DNA from: Adiantum capillus-veneris
Lineage: Eukaryota; Streptophyta; Polypodiopsida; Polypodiales; Pteridaceae
DNA: 64,000 nucleotides
Assembly (NCBI GenBank): GCA_014529385.2
Contig: CM043968.1
Location: 29,607,013 to 29,671,012, forward strand
Direction: 5' to 3'
The position numbers were made by a program, and so were the translations under genes. Shown piece after piece: positions 35,429 through 47,262 of this stretch (the stretch's first letter is position 1; each line of letters starts with the position of its first letter). Under the pieces are notes generated by a model that did no database searches, was not told the DNA's origin, and saw only the letters and a list, made by a program, of their open reading frames with translations.

Positions 35429-36402
35429 TCAACATAAAGAACCACAGATGAGAAATACATCACCCTCATGCTTTACATACAATGTGCTTTCTATTGGACT
35501 GTTACGAAAGCCTTGTTTTACCAAATGAGTGTCAGCTTTCTCATACCAAGCACGAGGAGATTGCTTCAACCCATACAAAGCCTTGTTACATTTGCACACT
35601 TTGTCCTCTTGTCCTTTTATGACAAAACCGCGAGGCTGCGTTACATAAACTTCCTCAAATATGTCACCATTCAAGAAAGCAGTAACAATGTCTGATTGAT
35701 GTACATCCCAACCAAAATGAGTTGCCAATGCACATAGAAAACGCACAGTAGTCATACGACAAGTGGGAGCAAAAGTCTCTTCATAATCTATGCCTTTTTG
35801 CTGTGCATAACCTTTTGCAACAAGTCGAGCCTTATGGCGATCGATCTCGCCATCCGACTTGCGTTTCAACTTGTAAATTCACTTCGTATCAATGGCCTTT
35901 TTGCCAGGAGGCAAATCACATAAAGTCCATGTGTCATTTTCTATAAGTGCATCATATTCTGATTGCATGGCAGCCATCCAATTTTCTGAATTCTGCGCTT
36001 CATCAAAGTCAGAGACTCCTCAACATCATGTAAACTAGACACAGCCAAAGCATAACAATCTGATGCATAAGATGCATGGTGAGAGCCTAAATGAGTACGA
36101 CTAGACAAAGGTGCATCCAATTTACTGTCACGCAAAGTGTGCACTAGCCATTTTGGCATACCTCTAGCCTGCTCATTTTCAGCCCTTTCCTCATCAAGTA
36201 CATCATGTACATCTGCATCAGTAATAGGCTGATCTAAAACATTTTCAAAAACCCCCATAGGTTGTACATTTGCCTCATTGGAACTTACATTCATATTTCC
36301 ACCACTGAAAAGAGGCAACAAAGTGTCATAAATGTCCTGTGAGCTTACATTACTGTCTCTAGTACATGACAGCAAGGGCTGAATAGAATCTTCCACAAAC
36401 AC
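35429..36402 (-). pseudogene. copia reverse transcriptase, N-terminal part
   Basis: Frame 35,869-35,429 has the copia RT signature: 'KARLVAKGYAQQKGIDYEETFAP', 'DVHQSDIVTAFLNGDIFEEVYV' and 'LYGLKQSPRAWY'. The YVDD-type active-site segment would lie just below 35,429, where the frame is broken. Frame 36,402-35,941 is the integrase-RT linker. A stop at about 35,880 separates them. Confidence 0.85.
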
Positions 36403-37924
36403 TACATCCCGAGAAACCAGAATACGTTTTTTTGCGGATGATACAACCTGTAACCTTTGCTTTCAGCACTATAACCAACAAAAATACATTTGACAGCCTT
36501 ATCATCCAATTTTCTGCGCTGCACTTGTGGCACCAAAGTATATGCCAAACAGCCAAAAACACGCATGTGCTCAATAGAAGGTTTTCTATCATGCCATGCT
36601 TCATATGGAGTAATATACTGCAAAGATTTCGTAGGACACCTGTTAAGTACATAAGTGGCACACATAATGGCCTCAAGCCAAAAAGAATGCGGAAAAGCTT
36701 GACTTTTGACCATACATCGTGCCATTTCCGTCAGTGACTTGTTTTTCCTCTCAGCAACACCATTTTGTTGAGGTGTATAAGGCATTGTACATTGGTGTTT
36801 TATCCATCCCACGACTAGCCAAAATGCATTAAATTCATGAGACATGTACTCCCCCCCTCGATCGGAACGGAGGGTGCCCATAGTACATTTCGAGACATTT
36901 TCAGCCATAGCCAGAATTGTTTGAAGCAGATAAAAACTTCGGACTTCGCATTAAGCGGAAATACCTATGCATGCCTGGAGTAGTCATCAATGAAAGTCAC
37001 GAAGTACAGGTAATTTCCCAAGGACGGAGTTTGCATGGGCCCACAAACATCACTATGCACAAGCTGCAATGTGCATGTGGCCCGAACTGAACCATCCTTT
37101 GGAAATTTAGAACGCTGCATCTTACCCAAAATACAGCCTTCACAAACATGTTTGATAGGTGCTTCAAGAGGCGGCAAAGAAGCAACCATATCAGATTTCT
37201 GCAAACGCAGCAAACTGGCAAAATTCAGATGACCAAAACGTGCATGCCAAAGTTTTGCATCTGAAATAGCCCTTGAATCTGCAACAGCATTTGCAAAATT
37301 TTGTCCACACTTGTCATACAAAGTGAGCTTATACAGCCCACGGCACAAAAGGCCAAATGCAACAATTTCATCACCAAAATTGAGATCATGAACTGTACAT
37401 CTGTCATCCACAAATTTGACTACAAGTCCAAGTCTAGCAAGTGCGGATACAGACAAGATATTCTTCTTGATCCCAGATACATAAAGTGCATCGACAAGTG
37501 TGAAGGAACTGCCATTAGCAGCAGTGAGCACAATATTTCCAACTCCCTGAACTGGATAAGAGGCGTTGTTGGCACAAGTGACAGAATTCCCATGAGGGAC
37601 AGACTCGAGAGAGGTAAACAATTCACGATGTGAGGTAATGTGCTTTGTAGCACCACTGTCGAAATACCACACATGTGAATCTGCAGCAACTGACAAGCAT
37701 GCATCATGGATAGCAGGATTGTAAGTGCACTCTGCGCTAAAAGCCCATTCTGCATCAACATCAGCAACACAGTCTCCTTTCAGAGAAGACTCAACAATGG
37801 CTGCATTTGTAGTGGAACCAGCATTTGCAGTGGAACCACCCTCTTTCTTCTTAGCCTCTTTGGCCTTCAACTTAGGACACGACTTGATCAAGTGATCATT
37901 GGCTTTACAATAATGGCAACGCAT
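36402..37924 (-). pseudogene. copia zinc knuckle, protease and integrase
   Basis: Frame 37,924-36,965 starts with a CX2CX4HX4C knuckle ('CHYCKANDHLIKSC'). It continues with the protease core 'WYFDSGATKHIT', the GAG-pre-integrase zinc motif ('WHARFGHLNFASL', 'CEGCILGKM') and the first catalytic Asp of integrase ('LVHSDVCGP'). After a frame break, 36,908-36,402 holds 'SDRGGEYMSHEF' and 'TPQQNGVAERKN', giving the second Asp and the Glu. Usual copia spacing; split by a frameshift near 36,940. Confidence 0.88.
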
Positions 37925-38082
37925 CTTCTTTTTCCCTTATCACCAGAATTGCTAGACGAAGTACTCCCAGCAGAAGCATTAGGAACATAATTTTTGCCAC
38001 TCGCAGAAGAACCATAAGAAGTGGCTGCATTACTGTTACCACCCTTTCTTTGAGAAGCAGTAAAGGCCTATTCAACTGCACG

Positions 38083-38766
38083 CTACCTAGTCCTGTTTTT
38101 TCTGGAAACTGACTCTTGCAACAGCAATGTACATAATGCATCAAACTTGACAACTTCAGGATTTCCTTGGGTCATCAGTCTCCAAGTACTAGCAAAAGTC
38201 TGGTAGGAATTTGGTAAGGCATCAAGAACAGTCTGCACTAGGGAACTGTCTGAAATGACTTCACCTGCAGAAATGAGTTGCTCATTGATATCCTTGACAC
38301 TAGCAAGGAAAGTGTCCATATCATCTTCCTCATGCATAATCTTTGACTCCAACTCTTTACGCGGCAAAGAAATTTTAGCCTCATTGCTGCTTGCATAAAG
38401 ACCTGCTAAAATATCCCAAGCCTCTTTTGCAAATTTTGCTGAACGGATGTGAGGAACAATGGTGCGCTTCACAGACAACGCAATCAATGCATGAGCCTGC
38501 GCATCCTTAACATCCCAACGAGCTTGTTCTGCCATAGGCAAAACAACTCTAACAGTTGCAATCCTTGCAACAAGACCTGCAACATCCTCAACATCGCCTA
38601 CATCCTCAGAACCAGGACGTACATCAATGCCCTGCACAATGTTCAAGACACCTTTTGACACAAGAACATGTTGCATCATATAAGCCCACATAGGGTAGTT
38701 GTCCCCATCCAACCTGTCCTCAACAACAAACATCTTGAACACATCTGTGTTGTTGTTGTCAGCCAT
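38083..38766 (-). CDS. copia gag, 5' part
   Basis: Likely starts at the ATG at 38,766 ('MADNNNTDVFKMFVVEDRLDGDNYPMW'), although the frame is open back to 39,192. 'LDGDNYPMWAYMM' and 'AKEAWDILAGLY' are typical of the copia gag (UBN2-like) domain, which packages element RNA in a particle. The frame ends at 38,083 and resumes in another frame before the zinc knuckle, so gag is interrupted in this copy. Confidence 0.75.
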   Translation of the reverse strand: MADNNNTDVFKMFVVEDRLDGDNYPMWAYMMQHVLVSKGVLNIVQGIDVRPGSEDVGDVEDVAGLVARIATVRVVLPMAEQARWDVKDAQAHALIALSVKRTIVPHIRSAKFAKEAWDILAGLYASSNEAKISLPRKELESKIMHEEDDMDTFLASVKDINEQLISAGEVISDSSLVQTVLDALPNSYQTFASTWRLMTQGNPEVVKFDALCTLLLQESVSRKNRTR

Positions 38767-39354
38767 GGTAAATGCTGCACTTGATGTGAAAAATGCCAAA
38801 AATAGGAGAAATGGAGCGGGAACAACGTGTGCTATATAGCACAAACCGTAGAAGACTATAAGGCACCTGTTATGCAGAAAATGGCACTGACATAAATTCT
38901 GCACAAAATGACGAAATAGCCTGTGCAGTACTGCTTGTAGTGGAAACGGAGGCCGAAATGAGCCCAAATCAAAATTCTGAGCAGACCGAGCTCTTCTATT
39001 TCTCCCAAAATATTTGTCGACCTGCGAACGCTCGCCAAAGCTCACTGAAATCGGAGAAAGTGAACAGGCGTGTGCTAGAGCAGTTGCGACTAAGCTCGGG
39101 AGGACGTGACCTACTCTGATACCAATTGTTGGAATTAGGATTGAAGAGAAACACACACAGCTTGGAGAAGACGAAGGAAGCTCAAGGCACACGATAGAGA
39201 GTGTATTACTTAGTGTGCAATGGAAAGATAGATAGCCCTAGAGTGATGGGTGTATATACAATGCTCGGGGGAAAAAAACCTCCTAAAGAGGGAAAAAATG
39301 CCCCGGCGGTCCTAGTGTGTTCACACACATCACTACAACATGTATATGGTAACA

Positions 39355-41950
39355 GTTGCATGGCCTTGTACCACATCATCTCTGATTGCTTTTCCATTTG
39401 TTCGGCCAGCTTCTGCTCTTCAAATTTTGTGACTGAATCTTCGTCTTCTTCTTGGTTTTTGGAGCCAGTTTGATCAGTCTGCGTATCTGGGGCTTCGTGG
39501 TCATCTGATTCTTCCTCATAGTCATCATCACCCCCATATAGTTATGCTAGTCCAGCAAAATCCGTGGCTACTTGCTCCAGGTGCACCTATACCTGCCCTT
39601 GGCGTTGACTTGCAGTTTGGAGACTTGCAATTTGTGCAGCCATTGTTCGATTATTGATTTGGAGTGTTTGAAATTCCATCTCCTTTTGGGCTGCAGACTC
39701 TTCTAACTCTTTTACCCTGATGTGCAAATTTTCATTTTCCTCCTTAGGGACTTGGAAACAATACTTTCTATTTCACTATCATGAGCTGGTCCTTGTTGCT
39801 GTTCACTTTGTAAGTCCGAGATTTGCCTTTGCAATTGATCCTCTGCTCTAAGCGCACGCTCGGCTATCATTAAGCTTTTGTTTTCTTTCCAATTCCAGCT
39901 CTCTCTTCAGTGCCGCCACTTCTTCTTGCGGTTGGACCACTAGTGTTGCTGGTAGCAACGTTTTTTGTTTCTTTGCTCGTTCTATCTCTCTTGCGTGTAT
40001 ATATGTTACTGCTCTCAAATCCTTCACTTCAATTTGTAAGTCATCGATTACGACTTGCAAACTTTTGACTATTTCCAGGGCATCTTGCTTTTCTTTCTCC
40101 AACCTTTGGATTTGTTCATCTCTGTCGAGGTCTTCAAGAAATACATTGATTGTATCTTCACAAATGGCATTGAAATTTTCTGACTCCTGTAAATTTTCCT
40201 TGAGGAGGTTTACTCTGCTTTTGAGCCCAAGATCTTAACATCTCTAATGCTGATCAGTTTAAGGGTGTCATCTCTTTGCTCTTGCAACTTCAGAACTTCT
40301 TGATGGGTTGTTTCTAACTTCGTTTTGTTTGCCCTATTTTGATCGGCTAACCACCGACTGTGCAGTCTTGTTCGGTTTAGTAGGGTCTCCATTGACTGTA
40401 AATCCAGGTCTATAGTAGCTTCCAACTCAATTTCTTGAGAGGAGGAAGCTTTTTTTTTGTCAGATCCACCTCTTTTTTGCTTGCCCTTATCAATGTGTGA
40501 TATTGTTCCAATGTTGGGTGACCATCTGTCCTTTCTTCTTCTTCTTCATTGGGTGGTGTATGAACCCTCTCATCACAATGTGAGCTCTCTGAATGCGAAG
40601 GAGAGTCAGCAGGTGGGGTTGATTGCCTCTCACTTGTCTCTGGCCTTGGAGATGGAGGTGGTTTCTTGATCTCGTGAAGTTGGCCTCAACTGATCTCTCA
40701 AGGTTTGGAGATCCTCCTCTTCAAGTAGCAGTTCTAGTTCATCCATAGCATTCATTTCTTGGATGTACCTCTCAAACCAGTCGAACTCGAAAGCTAGGTT
40801 GTGTTTATTATTTGTTCTCAATGTGTAAGTGCTACTAGAGGGTCTCCAAGTGGCGCCTACATCGCCTCGTAGAGATCTCTCGAGTACAAAGCCTTCTAGC
40901 ATTCTTTCCATTTTTTGCTACCTTCTGCAATCTTGTGTTGTTCTCCATTTCCACTTTCCGCTTCTTTAGTCTCAAATCTTCTTCTTCAGTTTTTCTTTCT
41001 TCTTCCATATTTTCCTGTGTACTTCTGGTGACTCTTTCCAGCCTGCGTCCTCCAATGGTGTTAGTAGAGGCCGGTACTCGCCTTGTGATCTGTCTTCAAT
41101 ATTCTCTCTTGACACCAACCAGTCATTTTGATGAGGAGCAGGTAGTAGCTGATCTGCCGCGCCTATGGCCTGGTATATTATTCTGGTGAGGACTTCTCCT
41201 CCTACAATGTAATTTGGCTTGTCCCGTCGTAGCTTTGTCACTCCTCAAACAGGTATGATGCATGATCTATATAGAACTTCATGTGTCATCCCATAGCCCA
41301 GGTCAAGTGTTGGTGAGATGACCCCGTGTGGTGTAGTGTATCTAGGTGGTCTCTTGCTGTAGCTCAACAAACATTGATTGTATACCTGTGTCAGTTCTCT
41401 TACTTCTGGGTTTGCTATGAGTTCGAAAGAAGGCAGTTTGGATCTTTGCAGGTAGACTGTGAGATTCTTCCTTCTTTCTCTCATGTTGGCTCCTCGATCA
41501 GAAAATTTTAACGCTTCTTTGATGATTTCCTTTGTGATCTAAATCTCCATCACCTCATTATCCATGCCTGCCACCCTGCAAGTTCCATCTTCTTGGATAG
41601 TCTCAATTAGGTGTTGTACCCTCTTGAAATCTATCCCCACTGGTGGTAGTGAAACAAAGTTCCACAAGCCAACTTTTTTCAGCCATGACCTTTGCGGTGA
41701 TCTTTTCAGGTAATTTTATACCTCCTTTGGGATCATTACTGTATCCATTAAATTTGCTTTGTCATCCACATAGGAACCTTGGTAGATTTGAAAGGATGCT
41801 GCCTGTTGCACGTCTGCAGGTATCCAGGTGGCTGCTGGTTTTAGTGAATTGGGTAGAAGTGCATAGGGTATTTGCACCTTCCGTTGCCAGGTTCTTGCCT
41901 TTTCTTTTTCCCGGAGAAGCATCCATGGATCCTGTATTCATAAATAACGG
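39355..41950 (-). pseudogene. gypsy-1 extra ORF, coiled-coil protein
   Basis: A series of minus-strand frames downstream of integrase: 41,922-41,716, 41,484-41,245 (opening 'MRERRKNLTVYLQRSKLPSF'), 41,241-40,972, 40,911-40,630 (ending 'KARDK'), 40,425-40,210 and 40,102-39,848. The last two are rich in Glu, Lys, Gln and Leu with heptad-like spacing ('LQVVIDDLQIEVKDLRAV'), suggesting coiled coils. They are co-linear and probably one decayed protein of roughly 800-900 residues with several frameshifts. It continues past the copia insert to 33,925. No match to a known enzyme is recognised; additional ORFs in this position occur in Tat/Athila-type elements, where their role is unknown. Confidence 0.55.
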
Positions 41951-42222
41951 TTAATGTACAAACATAGTACTTCTTTTCTAAATTGATTACCACTTAATCA
42001 TGCATCTAGGTGAGCCTTATTAATCCCAAGATGAGTTAAGGTAAAATGTTAGCAGATAGACAAGCTCTTTCATTGTCCGACTCTGACGGCTTCAAATTAA
42101 TGTTGTTGATGAAGGAGAACAAGTCCAAATTCCTTGAAATTTTGTGTGGTGTATGTGCATAGGGTATGTAAGGTCACCCTATAGTGACAAACTGAAAATC
42201 AACTCATTTACAATTTCTGCCT

Positions 42223-42906
42223 AGTCTATCGTGATAGACTGGCTATCTTTTGACAGGAGATATATTTTCCACATGTGACTTTACCAGTTGGTTCCTCATG
42301 TCTTGTACATGATCTGATCCTATTTTCATCTCAAGTGGATGTCAAGTGACCCCTGTTTGGTTCCTTTGTTTTGGGATCAAACTTAGTGGGTAGTCCTCTT
42401 GCATCATGCTGAAGCTAACTGTTGATTCCAATTTTTGATCAGATGGCCCTGTATCACTCTGCTTAGTCTATCGTGATAGACTGGGACTTAGTGCCATTTT
42501 GTCATATTTTGGCTCTGTAGTCATCTGTCTGCCTTCTCCTAGTTGATGTAAGGTTTCTTGACCTATCACATGTGAATTTTAACTATCTGCCATTGAGATG
42601 CCCTGACTTTGAGTTGTTGTTGTCAAGTCTATCTCGGCTTGCCATATGAGTCCTTCCTGTCTCCAAATTTGGTGTACTGCCTCCATATGCTTCCCCAAGT
42701 CTATCCTTGTGAAAATTTTGAAAAGCCTCCCCCTAAAGATAAAAATAGTTTGTCTATCGTGATAGACTGAGTTACTTAGTCAAGAGAGAGCAATTTTGCA
42801 CTTTGATTTGATATTTGTGGTCACTATTCCTTGTTAGTACCCTTTATGAAGTCAAAATAAAAATTTTACTTGTCTAAGTGTATGAGCAAGTCTATCGCAA
42901 TAGACT
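42223..42906. repeat. cluster of four 18-bp palindromes
   Basis: AGTCTATCGTGATAGACT at 42,223-42,240 and 42,465-42,482; a 17-bp version at 42,752-42,768; AGTCTATCGCAATAGACT at 42,889-42,906. Arms AGTCTATC/GATAGACT are self-complementary. Three related copies lie near the other end of gypsy-1 (54,056, 54,354, 54,650). Spacing is ~140-300 bp. Confidence 0.85.
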
Positions 42907-44823
42907 CAGCATCTAGTCATTTTTACAAGTTTTTTGATGTTAGTTGACCACAATGGTGTTAGTAGGCTCTCCTAGACACAAACATTAAGTTTTAATCAAT
43001 TTGGAAAAGTGTACTCCCTGTTTGCAGCACTTAGCTGTTTTTGGAATTGGAGTAGACCACTTAGGTGATGGTCGCCGTTCTTTTTGGTCATTGTATGACT
43101 TAGGATGACTTTCATTTCCTTTTGACCTTCCATCAAAGTAGTCGGTTGTTCTGTTGGTGTTTACCTCAGCAAAAATGACCATTTGGACGTCTTTCTGGCC
43201 TGTTGTTGGCATTTTCCCTAGTGGAAGAGCTTTTTCTTGAGTGGACACGTTCCAACTCGTAGTTGACCTCTTTTGGATGTACCCTGTTAAATTTGGTGTC
43301 ATTTGGTCACTTGGTCGGCCCGTTAGAGTATCGTGACGCTTTGAGCAGTTTTTGTCAGCAGATAGGGATTTTAGGCTCCATTTTGAAGAACTTTTTCATG
43401 GTCTAACCATTCAGTTGGCTAGTCGAGGTTATTGGCTTGCTGCCTATGAATTTTGGCTCATTTTCGATCACTTTATTTCAGCTGCCCTTCTGCAGGTCCT
43501 GTGAAATTAGGATTTTTTGGGCGGCTTCCTTCACGCTTTCGGAGGTCATAAGCTTGATCCCTAAGCTATAGGCATTGTGCCTTTCAATTTCGGTTCCATT
43601 TGGTGGCCTCTAGGTCTTCCTAACAACCAGTCTACAGTATGTGTGCACAGGTTGTGATGGTGGTGCTGGCAAGGTTTTGCGACTAACTGAAGTAAACAAC
43701 ACTTAGAGTCAGTGTTGACGAGCATACCTCTCATATCTGATGTCGATCTGGTGACCGTGTGCGATGGATGAGCTCCTGGAAGTCTCAACTGCTGTAGGGA
43801 GCTCTCTCTCTCTCACACAATGGAAAATGACTCAAATGAGAGATTTCTAGCCTAGCCCCTCTATATGTAATCGAGACTCCGACACGAAATTTTTCCATCT
43901 TTTACCTGTGGCTATAACTTTTTGCGAGATGCCGTTTAGGCTCGCAAATTTCCTGATTTGGACCTCGTTTGCTCTAGTTCTATAATTTCTGCAGATTTCT
44001 CCTTTTGGAGGTCCCGTCATGAAGGTGGTCATTTTTGCCCTGTCACCTTCGCAGTCCCTATTTTTTCTGTGTCTTCTTTACCTTGCTTTGATCAGTCGTC
44101 TCTTCTATTGTGTTTCCATCTAGATTATGGAATTTTTTTCTACTAGAAAATGGCTAAAATAAAGCAAATAAATCCCAAAATAAGCGGAAAATAGCAATTC
44201 TAACCTATAAAAATACCAATGAAAAGAAAAACACTTTGTAGCTCACTTTTCTCCCGTCTATGTACATTCTCACTCTTAATCGTCCCCAATTTTGATTAAT
44301 TACGAGGGCATATTATTTTTCCCAAAATCACACAATAAAATGCAAAAATGGTTGAAATTCTGATTAATCACAAACATTGCCCTCTAATATATGACGTGAG
44401 TCTGCATTTGGAATGCCTCCCCCCCTCCTAGTTGGAGTCCTCCTGGACGACAGGGTATCGTCAAGGGTATGTGACGTGCATGGGCGTGAACTCGTGCTAA
44501 TGCAGGCCTTGTAATGTAGCCCTATATGCATGCACAGTAAATGCATTTAGAAAAAATTTATGCGGTGTAAGAGGAAGGTATAAGCGATTCGCTTATTGGC
44601 ATTTGTCGTTGAGGTTTCCTGTGGTAACCTGAGTTGGCTCGAAGATTTTCTTTGCGAGAAGAAGTTGTAACTCTGTCGCTCTTTGTTTGATGGTTTTCCA
44701 CGGTTTTTGAATTTGTGTTTGTGGCTCCGTTGAAGTCATTTTTGTTGTATATTTTTTTGCATGTTCTGGTGAAACATTCTTTCATTTCCATTTGATGACT
44801 TTGGTCGTACAGATCCTCGTCGT

Positions 44824-44950
44824 TGTTGTTGTGGATGCTGCTTGTTTCCGCATGCTGGTTGTATGATTTAGCTTGTCATTGACAGTTGTTGTTGTGGATG
44901 CTGCTTGTTTCCGCGTGCTGGTTGTATGATTTAGCTTGTCATTGACACTT
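44824..44950 (-). repeat. 63-bp tandem duplication, frame-preserving
   Basis: Two adjacent copies of a 63-bp unit ('gtggatgctgcttgtttccg' at 44,831 and 44,894) differing at very few bases. Read on the minus strand they encode a 21-residue Thr/Ala-rich repeat ('HTTSTRKQAASTTTTVNDKL'). The length is a multiple of three, so the frame is kept. Confidence 0.8.
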
Positions 44951-45114
44951 GTAGAAAACTGTTCGTTGGTCTTCTTTGGCATCCATACTTGTGTTGTTGG
45001 CGCGTTCTGAATTGGTAATTTTGGATGCCATACTAATATAGTCTGTTGCGGATTCGACTAGTTGGTAATTGTTCTTTGAAGCTTTGTTGGCTTTGGGTGT
45101 TTTGTCTGTTCATT

Positions 45115-45865
45115 TGTCCACTTTTTTACAGGAATTAATCTGTCTTGCTTGAGCCAAACTTGATATTTCCACCCTTGATGAAATTGTGCCTCGGTCAGAT
45201 CTGTACTTCGTACCAAACTTGCCTGGTTCCCTGCATGATTGTTGATTTTTTATAATACATTTCTTGACATGTAAACTTTGTTTTTTGTTGGTCAATGCTT
45301 TGCGGATGTATTGACTCCTGTCTCCACCTTGACATGTATTGGTCAAATGATAAGAAGGGTTCTGAAAAGTTTTCATTTCTGAACAGTGCTTCATTAGTAT
45401 CCAAATCAATGAATACCCTGTTAGCTTTCATCCATGACACTGCTAAGATACACGGCATTGCTAATCTCATTGGTGGTAGTACATGGAACTTGGTAGTGTA
45501 CATGTGTGCCTGCACTGTGATTGGTAATATAATGGACCACAACGTGGTCACCTCATCACCCGATGCTACTTTAACCTGTGTGCCTCTAGGAATTTCCTCA
45601 TTGGTCCAAGTTTCTGAAAGAGCTCAAAGCTGATGACACTCATTTTTGCCCCAATGTCAAGAAATGCATAGATTTCAACTTGTTCTGTGCCTGCACAAGC
45701 TTTTATGTAAGGACTACACCACGTATTTTCCAAGTTGTCAATGGTGCTTTCGTCCTGAGCCATAAAGTCTGTTATTGTCTTTGCTAATTCTTCGCTGTGT
45801 ATATCCGCTTCGATTGTTCGGAATGTCGAAAGAGGATATTCGTCAGTCATCATTGGTGTGACCAT
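45115..45865 (-). pseudogene. second retropepsin-like region of gypsy-1
   Basis: Minus-strand frame 45,865-45,566 contains 'VEIYAFLDIGAKMSVISFELFQKLG', resembling the aspartic protease start (a hydrophobic strand, then D-[ST]-G-A, then a helix), with Ile in the D-x-G-A position. Frame 45,551-45,195, offset by a frameshift, continues with 'YTTKFHVLPPMRLAMPCILAVSWM', resembling the flap and C-terminal 'ILGMDWL' segment of such proteases. It lies after the integrase, whereas the usual protease is upstream of RT at about 50.6 kb. It may be a captured or duplicated protease. Confidence 0.5.
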
Positions 45866-46224
45866 GTTTATTGTCCTTAGTAACTGCTTTCGCTTAGCAA
45901 TGCATTCCTTGGCTTCTTGCTGTGCTTGGTCCTGAATTCGTTTTGATGTTCCTGTTTATAGGCTTTGCCATAATGCAATTGAAACAACATTTCCGGTGTT
46001 AAAGGTAGATGATACTTTTTCAAACGACACCCACTAATCTAGTTTGGCATTTCTTTTCCATCTAGTGTTGACAGTTCTATTGCTCTGCTGGACGATATTT
46101 CTTGGATCAAATAAGGCCCCATTCCTCTTTTCTTTAGCTTCTTGGCATGTTGTTTAAGGGTGTATACTAAGACATAGTCGCCTGTTTTAAAGTCCTTGTT
46201 TTTTACATGTTTGTCAAAAAACTC

Positions 46225-47262
46225 TTATTGTTGTCTTTTTTTTTCATATATGGCTGCTACAGCATTGATTCGTAACTCATCTAATTTTTCAAGGTCCGCT
46301 AATCGTTCTGAAAGTTCATGCCCCGTCCAGTCCAACTGTGTGTCTACCCTTAGTGTGGGAATCAAAAATTCAATAGGCAATATTGCATTTGACCCATATA
46401 CCATATTAAATGCTGTAGCATTGAGTGTTGTTTTATATGCAACTCGATAAGCCCACAATGCTGAATATAGCATTTGATCCCAATCCGTTCTTGTTTCACT
46501 AACCAGTTTTGTAAGAACTGTGCACAATATTTTGTTGGTCGCTTCTGCTTGACCATTGGCTTGTGGATGGTAGGGTGCAGATTTGTGATGAATTACCATA
46601 AACTCATTTAAGAGATGTTGGATAACTTCATTTACAAAGTGTGTCCCTCTATCACTCACTAGCTCGATTGGAAGGCCATAACGTGTAAACACATATTCAT
46701 ATAAGAATTGTGCCGTGGTTCTAGCGTCTGCTTTCGTTGTGGCTTTTGCTTCCACCCATTTGGTCATGTAATCCGTGGCCACTATAATATATTGTGCTTG
46801 TGAACGATACGCTGGTGGAGTAATAGGACCAACAAAGTCCAATCCCCATTTAACGAATGCTCGAGAACTCATCATTGGTCTTAAAGGCATTTCGTCTCTT
46901 TTAACTGGTACCTTAGTGCGTTGACATTCATCACACCTTTTCACGAATTCTGATGCATCTTGAATCATGGTCGGCCACCATATGCCTGCAACCATAATTA
47001 TTTTTACAGTTCTTTCTGCTGAAAAATGACCTCCTGCTATGTCTGCATGAGCTTGTTCCAATAATGGAAAGTAGTCATTTTCATGAGGAACTAACCTCAA
47101 TTGGTCATCAGTTCCTCTTTTATACAATTGTTCACTAATGAGGGTATACCTATTCGCTTCGATTTGTAAAGCCTTTTGTCTGGCTTTAGACCAATCTCCT
47201 GGCAATTCCTTATTAGTCAAATATTCCACAATAGCATGACTCCATGCGGGTGCTACTGTCAC
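46225..47262 (-). CDS. gypsy-1 integrase
   Basis: A 345-residue open frame. An HHCC zinc-binding module ('HADIAGGHFSAERT', then 'CDECQRTK') is followed by the DDE core: 'KWGLDFVGPITPP' (first Asp), 'LVSDRGTHFVNEV' (second Asp) and 'YHPQANGQAEATNKIL' (Glu). 'ALWAYRVAYKTTLNATAFNMVYG' is the usual end of the core. The enzyme inserts element cDNA into chromosomes. No chromodomain is visible. The frame is intact here, though separated by a stop from the upstream RNase H part. Confidence 0.93.
   Translation of the reverse strand: MTVAPAWSHAIVEYLTNKELPGDWSKARQKALQIEANRYTLISEQLYKRGTDDQLRLVPHENDYFPLLEQAHADIAGGHFSAERTVKIIMVAGIWWPTMIQDASEFVKRCDECQRTKVPVKRDEMPLRPMMSSRAFVKWGLDFVGPITPPAYRSQAQYIIVATDYMTKWVEAKATTKADARTTAQFLYEYVFTRYGLPIELVSDRGTHFVNEVIQHLLNEFMVIHHKSAPYHPQANGQAEATNKILCTVLTKLVSETRTDWDQMLYSALWAYRVAYKTTLNATAFNMVYGSNAILPIEFLIPTLRVDTQLDWTGHELSERLADLEKLDELRINAVAAIYEKKRQQ

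Larger units (their letters stand above)
34183..39354 (-). mobile_element. Ty1/copia LTR retrotransposon inserted in gypsy-1
   Basis: LTRs of 226 bp (34,183-34,408) and 228 bp (39,127-39,354) begin TGTT and end AACA. They are flanked by the target duplication GTTGC (34,178-34,182 and 39,355-39,359). Inside the 5' LTR on the minus strand is the primer site TGGTATCAGAG (initiator Met tRNA type), just below 39,127. A polypurine tract (CCAGGGGGGATTTG, minus strand) abuts the other LTR. The order gag, protease, integrase, RT, RNase H is diagnostic of copia. The LTRs differ at only a limited number of positions, so insertion is relatively recent, yet the coding region already has frameshifts. Confidence 0.95.
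42050..45110 (-). other. gypsy-1 intergenic region with palindromes and small frames
   Basis: No frame has a recognisable domain. The region holds four copies of an 18-bp palindrome (42,223-42,906), Gln/Asn/Thr-rich decayed frames on the minus strand (43,302-42,985, 44,791-44,558) and a 63-bp tandem duplication at 44,824-44,950. It separates the retropepsin-like region (45.1-45.9 kb) from the coiled-coil ORF. Confidence 0.5.
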
